From the NCBI GenBank assembly GCA_017871115.1, contig JAFCIZ010000001.1:4755501-4819500 (forward strand): a DNA stretch of 64,000 nt, read 5' to 3'. Source of the DNA: Cunninghamella blakesleeana (Eukaryota > Mucoromycota > Mucoromycetes > Mucorales > Cunninghamellaceae). The stretch's first letter is position 1, and each line of letters starts with the position of its first letter. Below are positions 25,640-37,604 of this stretch, in pieces. A program made the translations under genes and the position numbers. The notes beneath the pieces were generated by a model. It was not told the DNA's origin, did no database searches, and saw only the letters and a list, made by a program, of their open reading frames with translations.

Positions 25640-26580
25640 TTGGAGAATATCTATGACAATGGTAGATGGAGAGAAGAGATAGAATAAATCATTAATTATC
25701 AATACGATAGCTGGATATAAGATAGAATCATTCCACATAAAGTAAACGATCTTGACTCTAATTATGATTTATCTATTGACAATAAGTAAAGTATGAAATC
25801 TTCAAAGAATACTGTTTTAAAAAGGAATAGAGGAAAGTGAATGGATAGGATATCATTCCAGGTATAATTTTTAAAAGTGAAGATGAAGACGAAATGTGAT
25901 ATAGCTTCAGGTTCATTACATAGTATACATAAAAGCGAAACTCCAGAGTTGATCCTGTGTATAGCCAGATCAGTGGGTATTTTTTTTTTTGTGATGATCT
26001 TGTACTAATCTACTCTTGCGGTATGTGGTAGATTTGTATTCCATAGTTTTAAAATAATACTGGGTTTAATCAAAGGTTTACTATTTCTAACTCCATAATA
26101 AGCATTACGGTATTCTTTGAAAGAAATATCAGATATTTTTGTTTGATTTAACCATTGCTGACAAAGGGGAAATAATCAATAGCACTACAATGTATAGAAG
26201 TATTAACAATTAGATTTTTTACATGTGATTTAAATAGAATCTTTGTATTAAAAATACTCCAATATAGACACTTGCATAAACCATAGAAGTGAATGTATTC
26301 ACCAGGCACCTTTATACGAAGGCAGACAGTATATTGTCCGTATTTGGAGAAGAATCTAGCAGATAAAGAGTTACGGATAGACTTCAGTAACCAATAGTCT
26401 TCGAGAATTATTTCAAAAAATGAGTGTAGTGAAAACAGTAAGCATGATGATATGGATATAGAATTGAAATCTAGTGATATAAGGAAATAATCATATGTAG
26501 CAAAGATAACTAGAGCTAGATGATCTTTGGAAGACAAAGAATCAGGACTATTAGATTAGAACAAAGTACGGCATATGTAT
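25640..26580 (-). mobile_element. Decayed LINE copy, minus strand (ORF2 C-terminal relic)
   Basis: Read on the minus strand, frames here align with the C-terminal third of the intact LINE ORF2. EYRNAYYGVRNSKPLIKPS corresponds to SLRRYWFFQGSPIYPVKHP, LPHTARVD near 26018-26041 to IPHKAIEI, PTDLAIHRINSGVSLLCILC to PTNCRLHQMIPTKFQTPLCS, and NEPEAISHFVF near 25900 to DFEDDQHFILH. Stops and at least one frameshift separate the blocks. It is oriented opposite to the plus-strand fossil beside it, so these are two insertions or one inverted copy. Confidence 0.7.
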
Positions 26581-28455
26581 TAGATGTTTGATTATTTATT
26601 AAGAGCAAGCGATACACTGTAATGAAAAATGGACTTAAAGGTACTGGAAAAGACTGAATTATTAATAAACAAAATAGTTTGTCATCACTTATTTAATAAT
26701 AAAAGGGTAAAGGGTATATATTGATACAAATATATTTAAAAAAACTCATTGTTACAAAAAAAATCATAAACTCACACCTTTTTTACTGTAGTTGTATTTT
26801 TATTAAATAATGCTACTATAATAAAATGAAAATAATAAAATAATAAAAATAAAAATAATGGTATAATTCGAAATAACTCTCAAGGTCAAACCTATTCCTT
26901 GTCATTCCAGAATAAGGTACCAATTTATTGTTCCCTGGATATTGTCAACAGAGTTTGACTATTCTATATATGCAGCACTATTATCTAATCATAAAATATA
27001 TACAATAATGATTTTTATATTTGGTAGATGGATTTGGACTTTTAGCCAGATTACCTTCATCTACACAAACATTTTTAATGATATCTACTACACATATTAT
27101 CGAGATCCTACCTAAATGCTCATGACGAAAGGTATATATATATTAATTTTACAGGATACTTTTTCCACGCTTCTTCATTATTAGGTCGTACTCTGAGATG
27201 GTTAAATGTTAAAATACTTAAAATTACAAAATCTTTTGGGTGTTGTTTGTTTGGATTTGTTTAATCCATTGTAAATAATACCACAATGCATGATTTCTTT
27301 CTAATATAGACATCATTGTTACTAGAAATTCCATAAATAGAGAGGATAATAAAGGTGGTAGTAAAAATAGTAGCCAAAGCAAAAAAAAAAATAATGAAAA
27401 GTCAACTTAAATTTAAATTCTTTTATATATTTTCTTTTCTCTTCTCTTCTCTTTCTTTTCTTTTCTTTTCTTTTCTTTTTAAAAAAAAAACACTTTTACT
27501 CTATTTCTTATCCATTTTTTTAAGTATATAATAGTATTAATATTAAATTACGCATTAAATAAAATTAGCATTAGTTGTAAACATCATTGTAAATTGGTAC
27601 ATAGTAAATACACTATATAGCTTAAATATCCTCCTTTATTATGTTACAGTAAGTTTTGTCAAAATACTAAAAAACATTACTATTCTGGAAATATATTAAC
27701 TTTATTAATTATTATAGCATATTAGCTAGATTATTTTAGTTGTTGCATACACTTTTAAATAAAATGCACTCATTTTCTTTTTTTATGTTCTATAACGTTT
27801 ATTAATTATTATTATTTTTCGAATGATCGAATTTAGATTTTATTCCATGCCGGTATTCTTTTAAAGCGTAACAGTGTTCATTAAATTGTTTTTATTGTTG
27901 GTAAATAATATTACCATCTATAATATAATAACATCAGCAACTATTATGTAAATTTCAAATAAGTTTCATATACCTAAGATGGTTAAAAATAAGCGTAGTA
28001 TTTTATTTTTTTTATTAATAAACTTTGTGAAAGTAAAAATTGAATAAAACTTGCTCAGGATTAAATAATAATATTGAAAAACATTTAATTAGAGCTTAAT
28101 CAGAATTGAATTAGACCCATTATTGTGTAACAAAAAAATATTGGATCAGAACTTAGAATTCGAAAAATCTGTCTTCTCAGCTTTTGGACATTTGTATAAC
28201 ACATGTGGAAATAAAAATTACCAAAAGAAGTAGGTGAATGTAAATGGTGATACGTTGAGGTATTGTTGGGTAGCGTTAATTGGCTTTATTCATATTAAGA
28301 GAACTGAAAGAAGTAAAAGAGAAGAAATGTAAATTATTTTTAGCTACATTCATAGTTTCTTTAAGCGGAGTTTATATTTACTACATATATAAATCATTTT
28401 AATACGAAAAAAGTTGCTTCTTGGTATTATTTACCTTTTTTTAAAAAAAAATAGC
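26581..28455. other. Gene-poor stretch with short protein-like open fragments
   Basis: No complete gene is recognised. Minus-strand fragments at about 26995-27270 read like coding exons (for example HLRVRPNNEEAWKKYP at about 27140-27200), but they do not assemble into a convincing gene. A (CTTTT)n tract lies at 27431-27479. The right end is the promoter of the fucosyltransferase gene. Confidence 0.4.
27431..27479 (+). repeat. Pyrimidine (CTTTT)n tract
   Basis: Tandem TCTTT/CTTTT units, ending in a poly(A) run. Confidence 0.85.
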
Positions 28456-29628
28456 ATGGAAAATAGATCGTATTACACGTTAATTGCTGTATTATCCTTA
28501 GCATTGACATTATTCGTGTGTATTTTCTATTTCACCAATATTAATGAAAGATATTATGGTGATACTGTATATTACAACAACAGCGATAGTAAAAATGTTT
28601 ATGATACAGAATTTTCATGGATGAATGATTTCGAAATTGATACTTCGTTGGTACCTCATATTGAGCAATGTAAGAAAAGTGTGGTTTTTTATTCAGCTAA
28701 TTGGGCTGGCATTGGCTCTTTGATGAATACGCAATTGAACGTAATGTTATGGGCACATTACAATAACAGATCTTTCTTTCTTATTGATGACGGATGGAAC
28801 TATGGTCGCTGGTTTAATTATTGGACAAGTAGTAGCTATGCTAAAGTCAATTCTTCAATGTATTATTTGTATTATGATCAATTCCATCAACATCAGTGTG
28901 CTCCTCCTAATCACTCAGTACCATTAGAAAAAGGCATGAATGCTGAAGATTATCCACACGTTAGCGTTAAAATAGACTGGTCTCTACTTGGAGATATTTT
29001 CAATTCCAATTCTGTTCATGAAGATAAGAAAAAAGATGGTATTTATCGTTATGAAGAATTATTTAAATTAAAATCAGAAATCGTCAATTCCTTCTGGCAA
29101 CTTCAGCCGCAATTACAAGCACATGCAAATGATCGTATGTCCCAATTGCAATTAAAAAATTACATTGCCATACACATCCGTCGTGGAGATAAAATTATTG
29201 AATTACCGGATGGTCACTATACACCAATAACTAAGTTTTATGACGAAATAGATAAAATATTCAACGCTACTGATAACCATCTTTTACCAAACAATACAAA
29301 AATCTTGGTCTTATCCGATGATTATAGCATTATGAAAAATTTAACATCTGACAGAGATTGGAATTTTGTCACTGTTTATCCTGAAAACAGCCCATTTAAC
29401 ACGAATGTATCATATACTCAGGCAATGTTTAATGGTTTTCCTGAAGTTGTACGCCAAGCTCATGGCCTGTCTTTTGTCACTCAAATGGAATTTATGAGAC
29501 TCGCAGATTATGTCATATGCACTTATAGTTCGAACGTATGTAGATTAATCGCTATTTTAAGGGGATGGGATAATGTAGTTATTAAGAAAAGACTTGTAAG
29601 CTTAGACATGGAATGGTATCCTTTGTAA
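28456..29628 (+). CDS. GT23-type (FUT8-like) fucosyltransferase, type II membrane protein
   Basis: A single exon of 390 aa. A short cytosolic tail is followed by one signal-anchor helix at about residues 8-25 (TLIAVLSLALTLFVCIFYF), as in Golgi glycosyltransferases. The luminal domain has IAIHIRRGDKI near residue 240 (the nucleotide-sugar-binding arginine motif of the GT23/GT65/O-FucT superfamily) and near the C-terminus HGLSFVTQMEFMRLADYVIC followed by TYSSNVCRL, which parallels the last FUT8 motif. Probable role: transfer of fucose from GDP-fucose to N-glycan core or another Golgi acceptor; mucoralean fungi are fucose-rich. Upstream in-frame TTG codons are ignored; the ATG at 28456 gives a standard signal anchor. 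It lacks introns, unlike most neighbours. Confidence 0.75.
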   Translation: MENRSYYTLIAVLSLALTLFVCIFYFTNINERYYGDTVYYNNSDSKNVYDTEFSWMNDFEIDTSLVPHIEQCKKSVVFYSANWAGIGSLMNTQLNVMLWAHYNNRSFFLIDDGWNYGRWFNYWTSSSYAKVNSSMYYLYYDQFHQHQCAPPNHSVPLEKGMNAEDYPHVSVKIDWSLLGDIFNSNSVHEDKKKDGIYRYEELFKLKSEIVNSFWQLQPQLQAHANDRMSQLQLKNYIAIHIRRGDKIIELPDGHYTPITKFYDEIDKIFNATDNHLLPNNTKILVLSDDYSIMKNLTSDRDWNFVTVYPENSPFNTNVSYTQAMFNGFPEVVRQAHGLSFVTQMEFMRLADYVICTYSSNVCRLIAILRGWDNVVIKKRLVSLDMEWYPL

Positions 29629-30133
29629 TTTTAGAAGTTTGTAGAATATATAGAAATCAATTTAATATCAATTTAATACCAATTTAATATCAATTTAATA
29701 TCATTTTTGTATTTATTTTAATAAAAAAAGAGTATTGGCTTTTTAAAAACATTACTTAAAGTCTACTATGTACATAAAACATAAAAATAATCTTCAGCTC
29801 ATATGGTAGGTTAATTATGACGTTTTTATAATATTAGTGGAGTAACACAGGGAGAAAATATTTTGCATATATTGTATATATATATATATATATATATATA
29901 AAGTAAACAAATTAGACAGATTAAAAAGAATATTATATATGCATTTAGTATGATTGACTTTATAATAATAATATTAAAAGGAAGAGCATTATCAAGTAAA
30001 ATAAAAATCAACCATTATATGATTAATTAAAGTCTAAAAATAGAGATCAATAAAAAAATAAGAAATACTAAATAAATATTACAATTCCTTTTATACATAA
30101 TAAAAAAGGAAAAACTTTATTAATATCACCAAA
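29629..30133. other. Intergenic between convergent genes
   Basis: Holds a short 11-bp tandem repeat and an (AT) microsatellite near 29875-29900; nothing else was recognised. Confidence 0.5.
29656..29702 (+). repeat. 11-bp tandem repeat (ATCAATTTAAT x4.3)
   Basis: Four near-identical 11-bp units, one with a single T-to-C change, in the probable 3' UTR of the fucosyltransferase gene. Confidence 0.9.
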
Positions 30134-30405
30134 TCAAGTTTTAAATTTGGAAGTATCTTCAAAAACTAAAACTCTTGACAGTTGGTCACTAGGGTCCATC
30201 GATGGAGGTGGTTGATAATATTGATTTCTTGGCTGAAGTTTTCTATCAAATAGCATCATTCCTTTCATGGGTGAACTTCGTTTATTGCTGGTATACTTAT
30301 TATTGTGATTAAGATGATGATGGCTATCAACTCCTTGATTACTACTGCTATTATTATGATTATGACTATTATATTTACAGATATTATTATTATTATTATT
30401 ATTAC

Positions 30406-30440
<35 letters not shown>

Positions 30441-30451
30441 GCGGTGGTGGC

Positions 30452-30489
<38 letters not shown>

Positions 30490-32603
30490 CATTAGTAGTA
30501 GTAGTAGTAGCATTAGTAGATGTTGCATGATGAGGAGAGATATTAACTGTGGATAATGAAGATAAAGTAGATGTGGGTGATGTTGAGTAAGGTTGAGAAA
30601 TTTGATCATTTAAAACAAGATCATCCAAAGCGGTAACATGGGAATGCTGATTATAAACATTAGAATAATCATCTAATATAGGTATATTATTATCAGTATA
30701 TCTTGTTAATGCCTCATCAGCTTCGTAACAATTGATATCTAAAGCATCTTCAATTTGCCGTATCATTTTCATACAAGTATCGTCATGCCATTTTAATTCA
30801 TTATAACATTTTAGTACCCTTAATGCGCGCATTAGACATAACTGGGAACGTACAGTAGCTTCAGGATCGTTGTATTGCATACATGTTATTAATAGTTCTA
30901 TAGTTCTTTTTAAATCACCTGGCCAAGTTTGACATGGAGCAAACTGGACCAAAGTGCCACGTATACGAACAAATTCAATTGAGCATTCTACTACGGTCAT
31001 AATTGCTTTACGCTGCCAATCTGTTAATGGTGTTGATGAAGAGTACTGCTGTGGGAAAAACAATCGCATTAATAAGTTTACATTTGTACATCTTTCCATA
31101 CTAATCACATAACATGCCTCTAAATGAAACAGTTTGTTATTATCCATTTTTTGAATATCTCGTAAAGTTTGTTGTTCATAAATAGGTGTTAATTGTAATT
31201 CTTGTGGTAGTTCTAGCTGCCACTTATTTAATACTTGAAAAACTTTATCCATTAAATGAATATATTTTTGGTCGTCATTCTCAGCATCACCTTCAAGCTC
31301 TTGTTCAATTTCTTTAACTAGTTTACGTCGAATTAGCCATAACTTCAATACGTTATTCCACACGAGTGCACCTATAATTTCATCAGGACCATCGATACTA
31401 GGACATGGTGTTGGTCTTAATAAGGAAAGTAAAGCGTCATGATCATCTGATGCTGGTAAAAGTAGTGAATTTGATATAGTGCCCGATTCTAATAAAAAGT
31501 GATCGACGTGAAATAAATACCACCATGTACGATTTTCTAATTCTGCCTTCACTTGATCTTCCTCATTCCCATTTATTTCCCTTGGCCGAATCATTAATGC
31601 CATGGCCATCCTTACTGCAACAGTATGCCAAAGTGCTTTTTGTTCGGTTGCTATATTATTGGTCATATTACAAAGACTAAGTGCATATCTATTATACACC
31701 AAACAAGAAATGAAAAAAATGAATACCATAGAAAAATATATATTAATATTATAATTAATTCATTAAATAAATATTCGCTTACACAAGATGAATATGAGGA
31801 ACATCAAAACAATCAGATAAAGCTTCTCTAACCATTTCCGCTAATTTGGTTTGAATAAGCTCTACTAAAGCGTTATTAAACTCCATTTGGTTGAACAAGC
31901 TTGTGGGAAAATGATGTATAAAAACATGCCTTGCCCAAAATAACCCTAGAGCTAATACTAATGGATCTTTCAAAGGTTCTTGTACTTGACTGTACCATTT
32001 AATCATGACTTTTTTAGGTAAAATTGGATAATAGTGATTCATACAACATAATAAATAATATATACAATCGTCCAATAAAGCCGGTAAAGCAGTTTGAAAT
32101 AAAAAACAAAGTTGTGTTTGTTCCTGATCATTAGTTATTTCATCATTACTTATTGTTTTCTTTTTTAGAGGTGATGCATATAATTCGCCATGAAAATTAA
32201 TATATGGTAATAATACTTGCAATAATCGACTTTTTTTAATGCCTTGATGATTAAAGGTATTAATAGTTGATGGGAAATTTTGATTTCTTATGTTTACCAG
32301 ACGGCTTAGTGAATTAATAAAATGAAATAAATAATGAGGATCGTGTAATAGTATGGTATATTCGTGGTTTTGATTTTCTTCTATAATCCACTTATCACTT
32401 TTCATCAAATGTAAAATATGTTGTTTCCGCTGTTGCTGATGTTGTTCTTCTGTATTACTGCTTGAAGCAGCTTCATTTAATAGATTTGTTAACCGAATTG
32501 TTGACTCTAATAAAAGTCTTTCTTCTTCTTTCCTCATCCGTGGCCTTCTAGGATTTTTTCCTTTTATAACTATGCCATTATGTTTCCCGAGAACCAGCTC
32601 CAT
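30134..32603 (-). CDS. Fungal-specific transcription factor domain protein without a visible Zn2Cys6 cluster
   Basis: Two exons, 32603-31783 and 31688-30134 (791 aa), phase 2 junction. The middle contains the Fungal_trans (PF04082-like) regulatory core: ATEQKALWHTVAVRMAMAL, the hallmark RTWWYLFHVDHFL, and later helices. The N-terminus begins MELVLGKHNGIVIKGKNPRR and has no six-cysteine binuclear cluster; I found none upstream to 33.8 kb. The C-terminal 150 residues are T/A repeats, then Asn-rich low complexity. It either acts without direct DNA binding, uses the basic N-terminus (KNPRRPRMRKEE), or has a missed distant exon. Which target genes it controls cannot be read from sequence. Confidence 0.8.
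30379..30500 (+). repeat. Trinucleotide-repeat region inside CDS (Asn/Thr runs)
   Basis: ATT and AGT trinucleotide runs on the plus strand encode poly-Asn and poly-Thr on the minus strand near the C-terminus of the transcription-factor-like protein; likely length-polymorphic. Confidence 0.85.
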
Positions 32604-33264
32604 TTTCAAATATATCAAATATAAAGACTATAAAAAAAAAGTGAGAGGAGAGAAAAAGAGAGAGAGAAAGAGAGAAATAGAAAAAGATGAAGCCAGAAAA
32701 GGAAAAAAAAATATTGGGATATTTTTAAATTCAGTTTTTTCTTTTGTCTCTCCAGCGCATAAATTCTTTTTAAAAAAAAGGAAGCTATAAATTAATTTTT
32801 AAATATTCCTTTTTAAAAATAGTTTGATGATACTATATAATATAAAAAAAATTTTAAAGCTATATTTATCAAAGCTTTGATTTAACTGTATTAATTACTA
32901 TTTTATTTAAAAAACCAATAATCAATAGAGAGTTACATTATAAAATATGAAATTTTTTTATATTATAAAAAAATAGTTCAAATAGTTACAAGTTACACTG
33001 TAAATATTATTATTATGACTAATAAGTATTTAGTTCATAATCGTCTGCAGTAAAACTATCTGCGTTACATATTTATAAACCGAAAACTTCACAATTTTTC
33101 ACTCTATTTTTTTATAGTTATTTCGGCAGAAATTTTTATAGTTTTAATATTTAGAAAGGCTAAGATAATTGAAAATATATTATTCACCGATAGCAATAGA
33201 ACAATAAGAAAAAAAAAATAGATGCTTTCATATTTATTTTATTTTAAAAAAAAGTAAAACACAC

Positions 33265-33318
<54 letters not shown>

Positions 33319-33882
33319 TGTATGTATGTATGTATGTATATTCATTTTAAGATTCAGTGAAGCTCGTAGAGTTACTGGATTAAAAGAAAACAAAACACTT
33401 AGCTTTTTTCTATATCTCAAAAAACTGATTGTAGGTAATATAAATCGATTGATTATATAAAAATAATGTAAATTATATACAAGTAATATAGATCTAGTAT
33501 CATACTATATAGAATAAATTTGCAATTTAAACAAAGATGAAAAATTATAATTGTAGTAAATATACACTAATTTCTTAGATAAAATATATATCCATAGTTT
33601 CTCTAAAGGTCACCTTTTCTGGCTAGTTATATTAAAAAAGATAATCATTTATTTTATCATACATACCATGTATTTTTTATTTCATAGATTTTGATATACA
33701 TATAAAAAAGATGTTTCTTTTTGTTTTCATAAAATAAGGTGTTATAAAAGCATATATAAAATAATAAAAAGAGAATATATAAAATAATAAAAAGAGAATA
33801 AATAAAATAATATAATATAACAATAAAAAGGTATATATATATGTATAATACATAAATATAATGTTCTCTATATGAATAGAAT
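32604..33882. other. 1.3-kb intergenic with tetranucleotide microsatellite
   Basis: A purine-rich GAGA leader (32640-32710) precedes the transcription-factor-like gene on its minus-strand promoter side. Otherwise the stretch is AT-rich with a TATG array. No coding content is recognised. Confidence 0.5.
33267..33340 (+). repeat. (AT)n then (GTAT)n microsatellite
   Basis: An AT dinucleotide run at 33267-33290 passes directly into about 13 copies of GTAT. Confidence 0.95.
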
Positions 33883-36555
33883 TTATGATTGTGATTGATC
33901 TAAAAAGTCCATCCAATAATCTGGAATAGTTGGTATTGATTTTTTGGAATTTATATCATCTTGTTGTAAATGATAAGTCATATGTGCCATGGTAGGCACT
34001 TTAAAAGGCAATAAAAATTTGGTATCCTTAGTTTCTTGCATATGTTCTTCTTCTACCTCTATTTCTACACTATCAATTTTGATATCTTCCGCGTCATTCT
34101 GTTGTTCTTGCTGCTTATTATCAGCATCAATAATTGAATGATTGGATGATGATCTTGACATAAAATTACCCATAACTTGATACATACTTTCAGGTCGCTT
34201 TTTACCCGACAGTGACATGGATCTTCGTAAAGCTACACCACCTTCTTCACTTTTTCTTTTTTCATTATTATTTTGATAAAAATCTATAGTTTGCCGCTGG
34301 CCAATATCACTTTGATATTGACGAGTTAATTTTTCTGATGAAAGGATAGAGAATCGTCGCTCATTTTTGTTTTTCAATTTTTTGATTTGCTTCATATCGT
34401 CTACCAATTGAACAATATACTGTGTCACTTGATCAGAAATTGGTAATTCATTAACTTCGTATCGATAATTAACGATACATCGTTTAACTTGAAAAGCATT
34501 CAAAGTATCGCACGCAGCCATTGTATCCAATAAACTTTGGACCGAATCTAATTGAGAAATACATTGTAATAATTGTAATAGCTGAATACAAGGTGTTAAA
34601 TAGTGGGATAATACACGGTGGAATGTTTGATTTCTTAGCCAATCTTCAATATAAGATACATTCATACGAATTTGTAATGCTTTGGATCGACATATCAACT
34701 TTTTATTGGTTAAGATATGATTGAATAAATCACATGATATAAAGTGTAATAATTGAGCCATTGTTTGAATAATAATTGTTGATTGAACTTGATTCGATTT
34801 TAAAATATCACAAGTGGAGGATAACAAATGAATCATTGTGCGTGGTGTGGATGTCATATCATTTGCTGCTGTAGACATAGTACGTTTTGAATTATTGTAA
34901 AAAAAACGTTGCCAATCATCTGCAAAATGAACATCTTCAATTCCAGGGATTAAACCATAATTACCAAGTAAAGCAGGAGCGGATATTTTGCTTAATCTTG
35001 ATTGTACATCGTGAATCATTACTGTATATGTTTCAGATATCATTTCCGATAATTTTAATTGATGTGTTGCAGTAGATACAACTAAACCTTGATCCTTTTT
35101 TAAGTAATATAACAATTGTGTGAAATTGGTCAACCAGTAAGTTAAAAGTCTAATATCTTTATCACTTTTCTAAATTACAATAAAAAGAAAAGAAAAATGA
35201 AATTATAAAAAATGAATTAATATTCTATTATTGCTATCATTATTATAATTACAATTATTTTTTCATCAATAATCGCTTACTTGAATTATTATATTAATCC
35301 TTTCCAAAGCACCATTTAATACATCATCCAATACTTCAATTGTACAATAATAATGAGCAAACCTTGCCATCAAAAATAACACATTTGCAGGAACCCAAAC
35401 GATAGCAGTAGATTTCTCATCTTCTTTTTCCTCCTTTGGTGGCTTATTGATAATACTGTCTAACAACGTTGGCAATTTTTCTTGATCAAAGACGAACATC
35501 TGATCAAGTAAACATTTATTCCAATAAAATTCCAAAGTATCACCATTATTTTCATCGCCACTAGCATTATCATCATCATCGATATTTATATTGCTCATAA
35601 TATCAAATTGGTCATCATTAAAACCTTGGGTCACGATTTCATCATCTAACAATTTTTGACGTTTTTCCACTTCATCCAGTATAAAAGTGTCAAAATTCTC
35701 CATAGTAGATTGATAATAAAATAAATCTTGGGATGGTACATCGAAGAAACTATCAGTGGTAGAAGTGGAAGTTCTGGATCTTCTCATCATTACAGAAGAA
35801 GCATCAGTAAAGGCAGATGAATTAGATATGGTACTGTCGCGATGATTAGAAGAAGTAGTAATAATATCTGTCATTTTTTGAGAGTCTTTTTTATCTAACT
35901 GACCAGCGAGATCTAACACACTAGAACCTTTAGTAGACCTTTGTTGAGAAGAAGCACCATTTTCCAATAATAATTTAACGATCTGTTCATGATGATTATT
36001 TGTTGCCCACATTAAAGCCGACCAACCAAAAGAATCCTGAAGGTGGATATCAGCGTTTGCCTTTAATAATTCTTCAACAATAGCATATTTACCGAAACAA
36101 GAGGCATATATCAGAGGAGTAGTACCATCCTCATCTTTAACATTAATATCGATATATTCACGATATCTATTTTGAGGATGTAATAAACGTTGAACATGTT
36201 CTAAGTCACCACTGGAAGCTGCTCTTGAAAATATTTTATTTAGTTTTATTTTTTTTGTAGGATCATCTAATTGAGTTGACTCCAATACTGCTTTTTCATC
36301 ATCCATTAACATTATACCAACACTTGAGGTTGGTGAAGCCATACCATCTTCATTAAGAGAAGTAGTCGAGTGGGTTGTAGAAGAGGTCGAAGAAGTTGAT
36401 TGTAAAGATAAATGAGGCAATTTTTGGGATAACTCTTTATACTGTGTTTCCATATATTTTGTTATTTCATCCAATGACATATTTTCATAATGAGCCCTAT
36501 GTTGTTCTAATCCAACTGGTTCATCATTGTTATTTATTAATATAGTATTCGACAT
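33883..36555 (-). CDS. Ankyrin-repeat + dilute (DIL) domain protein
   Basis: Two exons, 36555-35281 and 35169-33883 (853 aa); the junction reads NIIIQKSDKDIRLLTYWLTN, inside the DIL domain. Ankyrin repeats occupy about residues 105-215 (DEDGTTPLIYASCFGKYAIV, then DSFGWSALMWATNNHHEQIV, then GSSVLDLAGQ). The DIL domain (about 380-690) matches the globular tail of class V myosins but here has no motor. ANK+DIL proteins are widespread in fungi; by analogy with the myosin V tail they probably bind vesicle or organelle adaptors. The C-terminal 150 residues are charged and Ser-rich (disordered). The start is the first ATG after stops. Confidence 0.88.
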
Positions 36556-36571
36556 TATTTATATGTTAGTA

Positions 36572-36612
<41 letters not shown>

Positions 36613-36829
36613 TATATAATATACAAAAAAAAAAAAAGGAAAAAGAAAAGGTGGTTTTTATCAAAAATAGATAATATTATTTATACTCGAAATTAATCGT
36701 CAGGTTAAATTTTAGAAGCGCTTTTTGAATTTTTTTTTTTTGACGCTCGTTTCTAAACCTTAAAAAATAATATAAATATTAGATTAAACAACCAGAAATA
36801 TGAATATACTCTATTGTAGGTTTTGAAAG

Positions 36830-36862
<33 letters not shown>

Positions 36863-37604
36863 GTAAAGTTTATAAAAGAATTATTGAGTTTGAAATATAT
36901 ATACATGTACCATGTTCCTGATACTTTCCAAATACCATAGCATCCTTATTTTTAATTATTAAACATTTTATTGAGTCTATCAAAAAAAAAAAGCTCCACT
37001 TTATTTTGGTTAATCACTATCATCATTGCTGGTATATTGCTATTGTTTGTTTATTTATTTGTTTCTCATCCCTCTGCTTACTGCTTTTATATTATATACT
37101 TTCTTTCATTTTATTATCTTATCAAATTTTGTTGAAAAAAAAAAAGTAAAATAAAATAAATAGTAGGGCAAAATAAATAATATTTATTTTATAAATATAT
37201 ATATATATATTATTTAACACTATAAAACAAAAATAAATCAGATGTATTAACAAACTCTAATAATTATTGTATCTATTATCTTCACTACATACTTTCTCAA
37301 CAATATTAAATAGATAGTTTAATAATATCAAAAAAGAATTGGAATTTGCATTAACTTTTCGTATGAAAAAATAAAAAAAATTAAAATGGTGAAATAAAAA
37401 AGCATGTGTAAAAATCAATACGTATGCATGATCAATTTATTATTATTTTTATTACCCGAGGTTAAAAATTACTCTTTTAAAGACAAATAAATAAATATTT
37501 TCACTATGACAGTATATGAAAATCTTTAAAGTTCTTTTTCTTTTTTCTTTCTTTTTTTTTTAATTTATTTCTTGATTCTACTTTTGATTATAATTTTATT
37601 GTTG
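36556..37604. other. Intergenic, divergent promoters, homopolymer-rich
   Basis: Contains an AT microsatellite (36578-36608), a poly(A) run of about 29 nt at 36831-36859 and further A/T tracts. No gene is recognised. Confidence 0.5.

Noticed and set aside
26148..26537. 129-codon minus-strand open frame considered as an independent gene
   Set aside because: It lies within the ORF2 fossil; neighbouring frames on the same strand align with the LINE C-terminal region, so it is treated as part of the relic.
33267..33340. Regularly spaced short repeats considered as a CRISPR-like array
   Set aside because: Simple tetranucleotide microsatellite without spacers in a eukaryotic genome.
33677..33916. 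79-codon minus-strand open frame (Tyr/Ile/Phe-rich)
   Set aside because: Low-complexity product of AT-rich 3' flank of the ANK/DIL gene.
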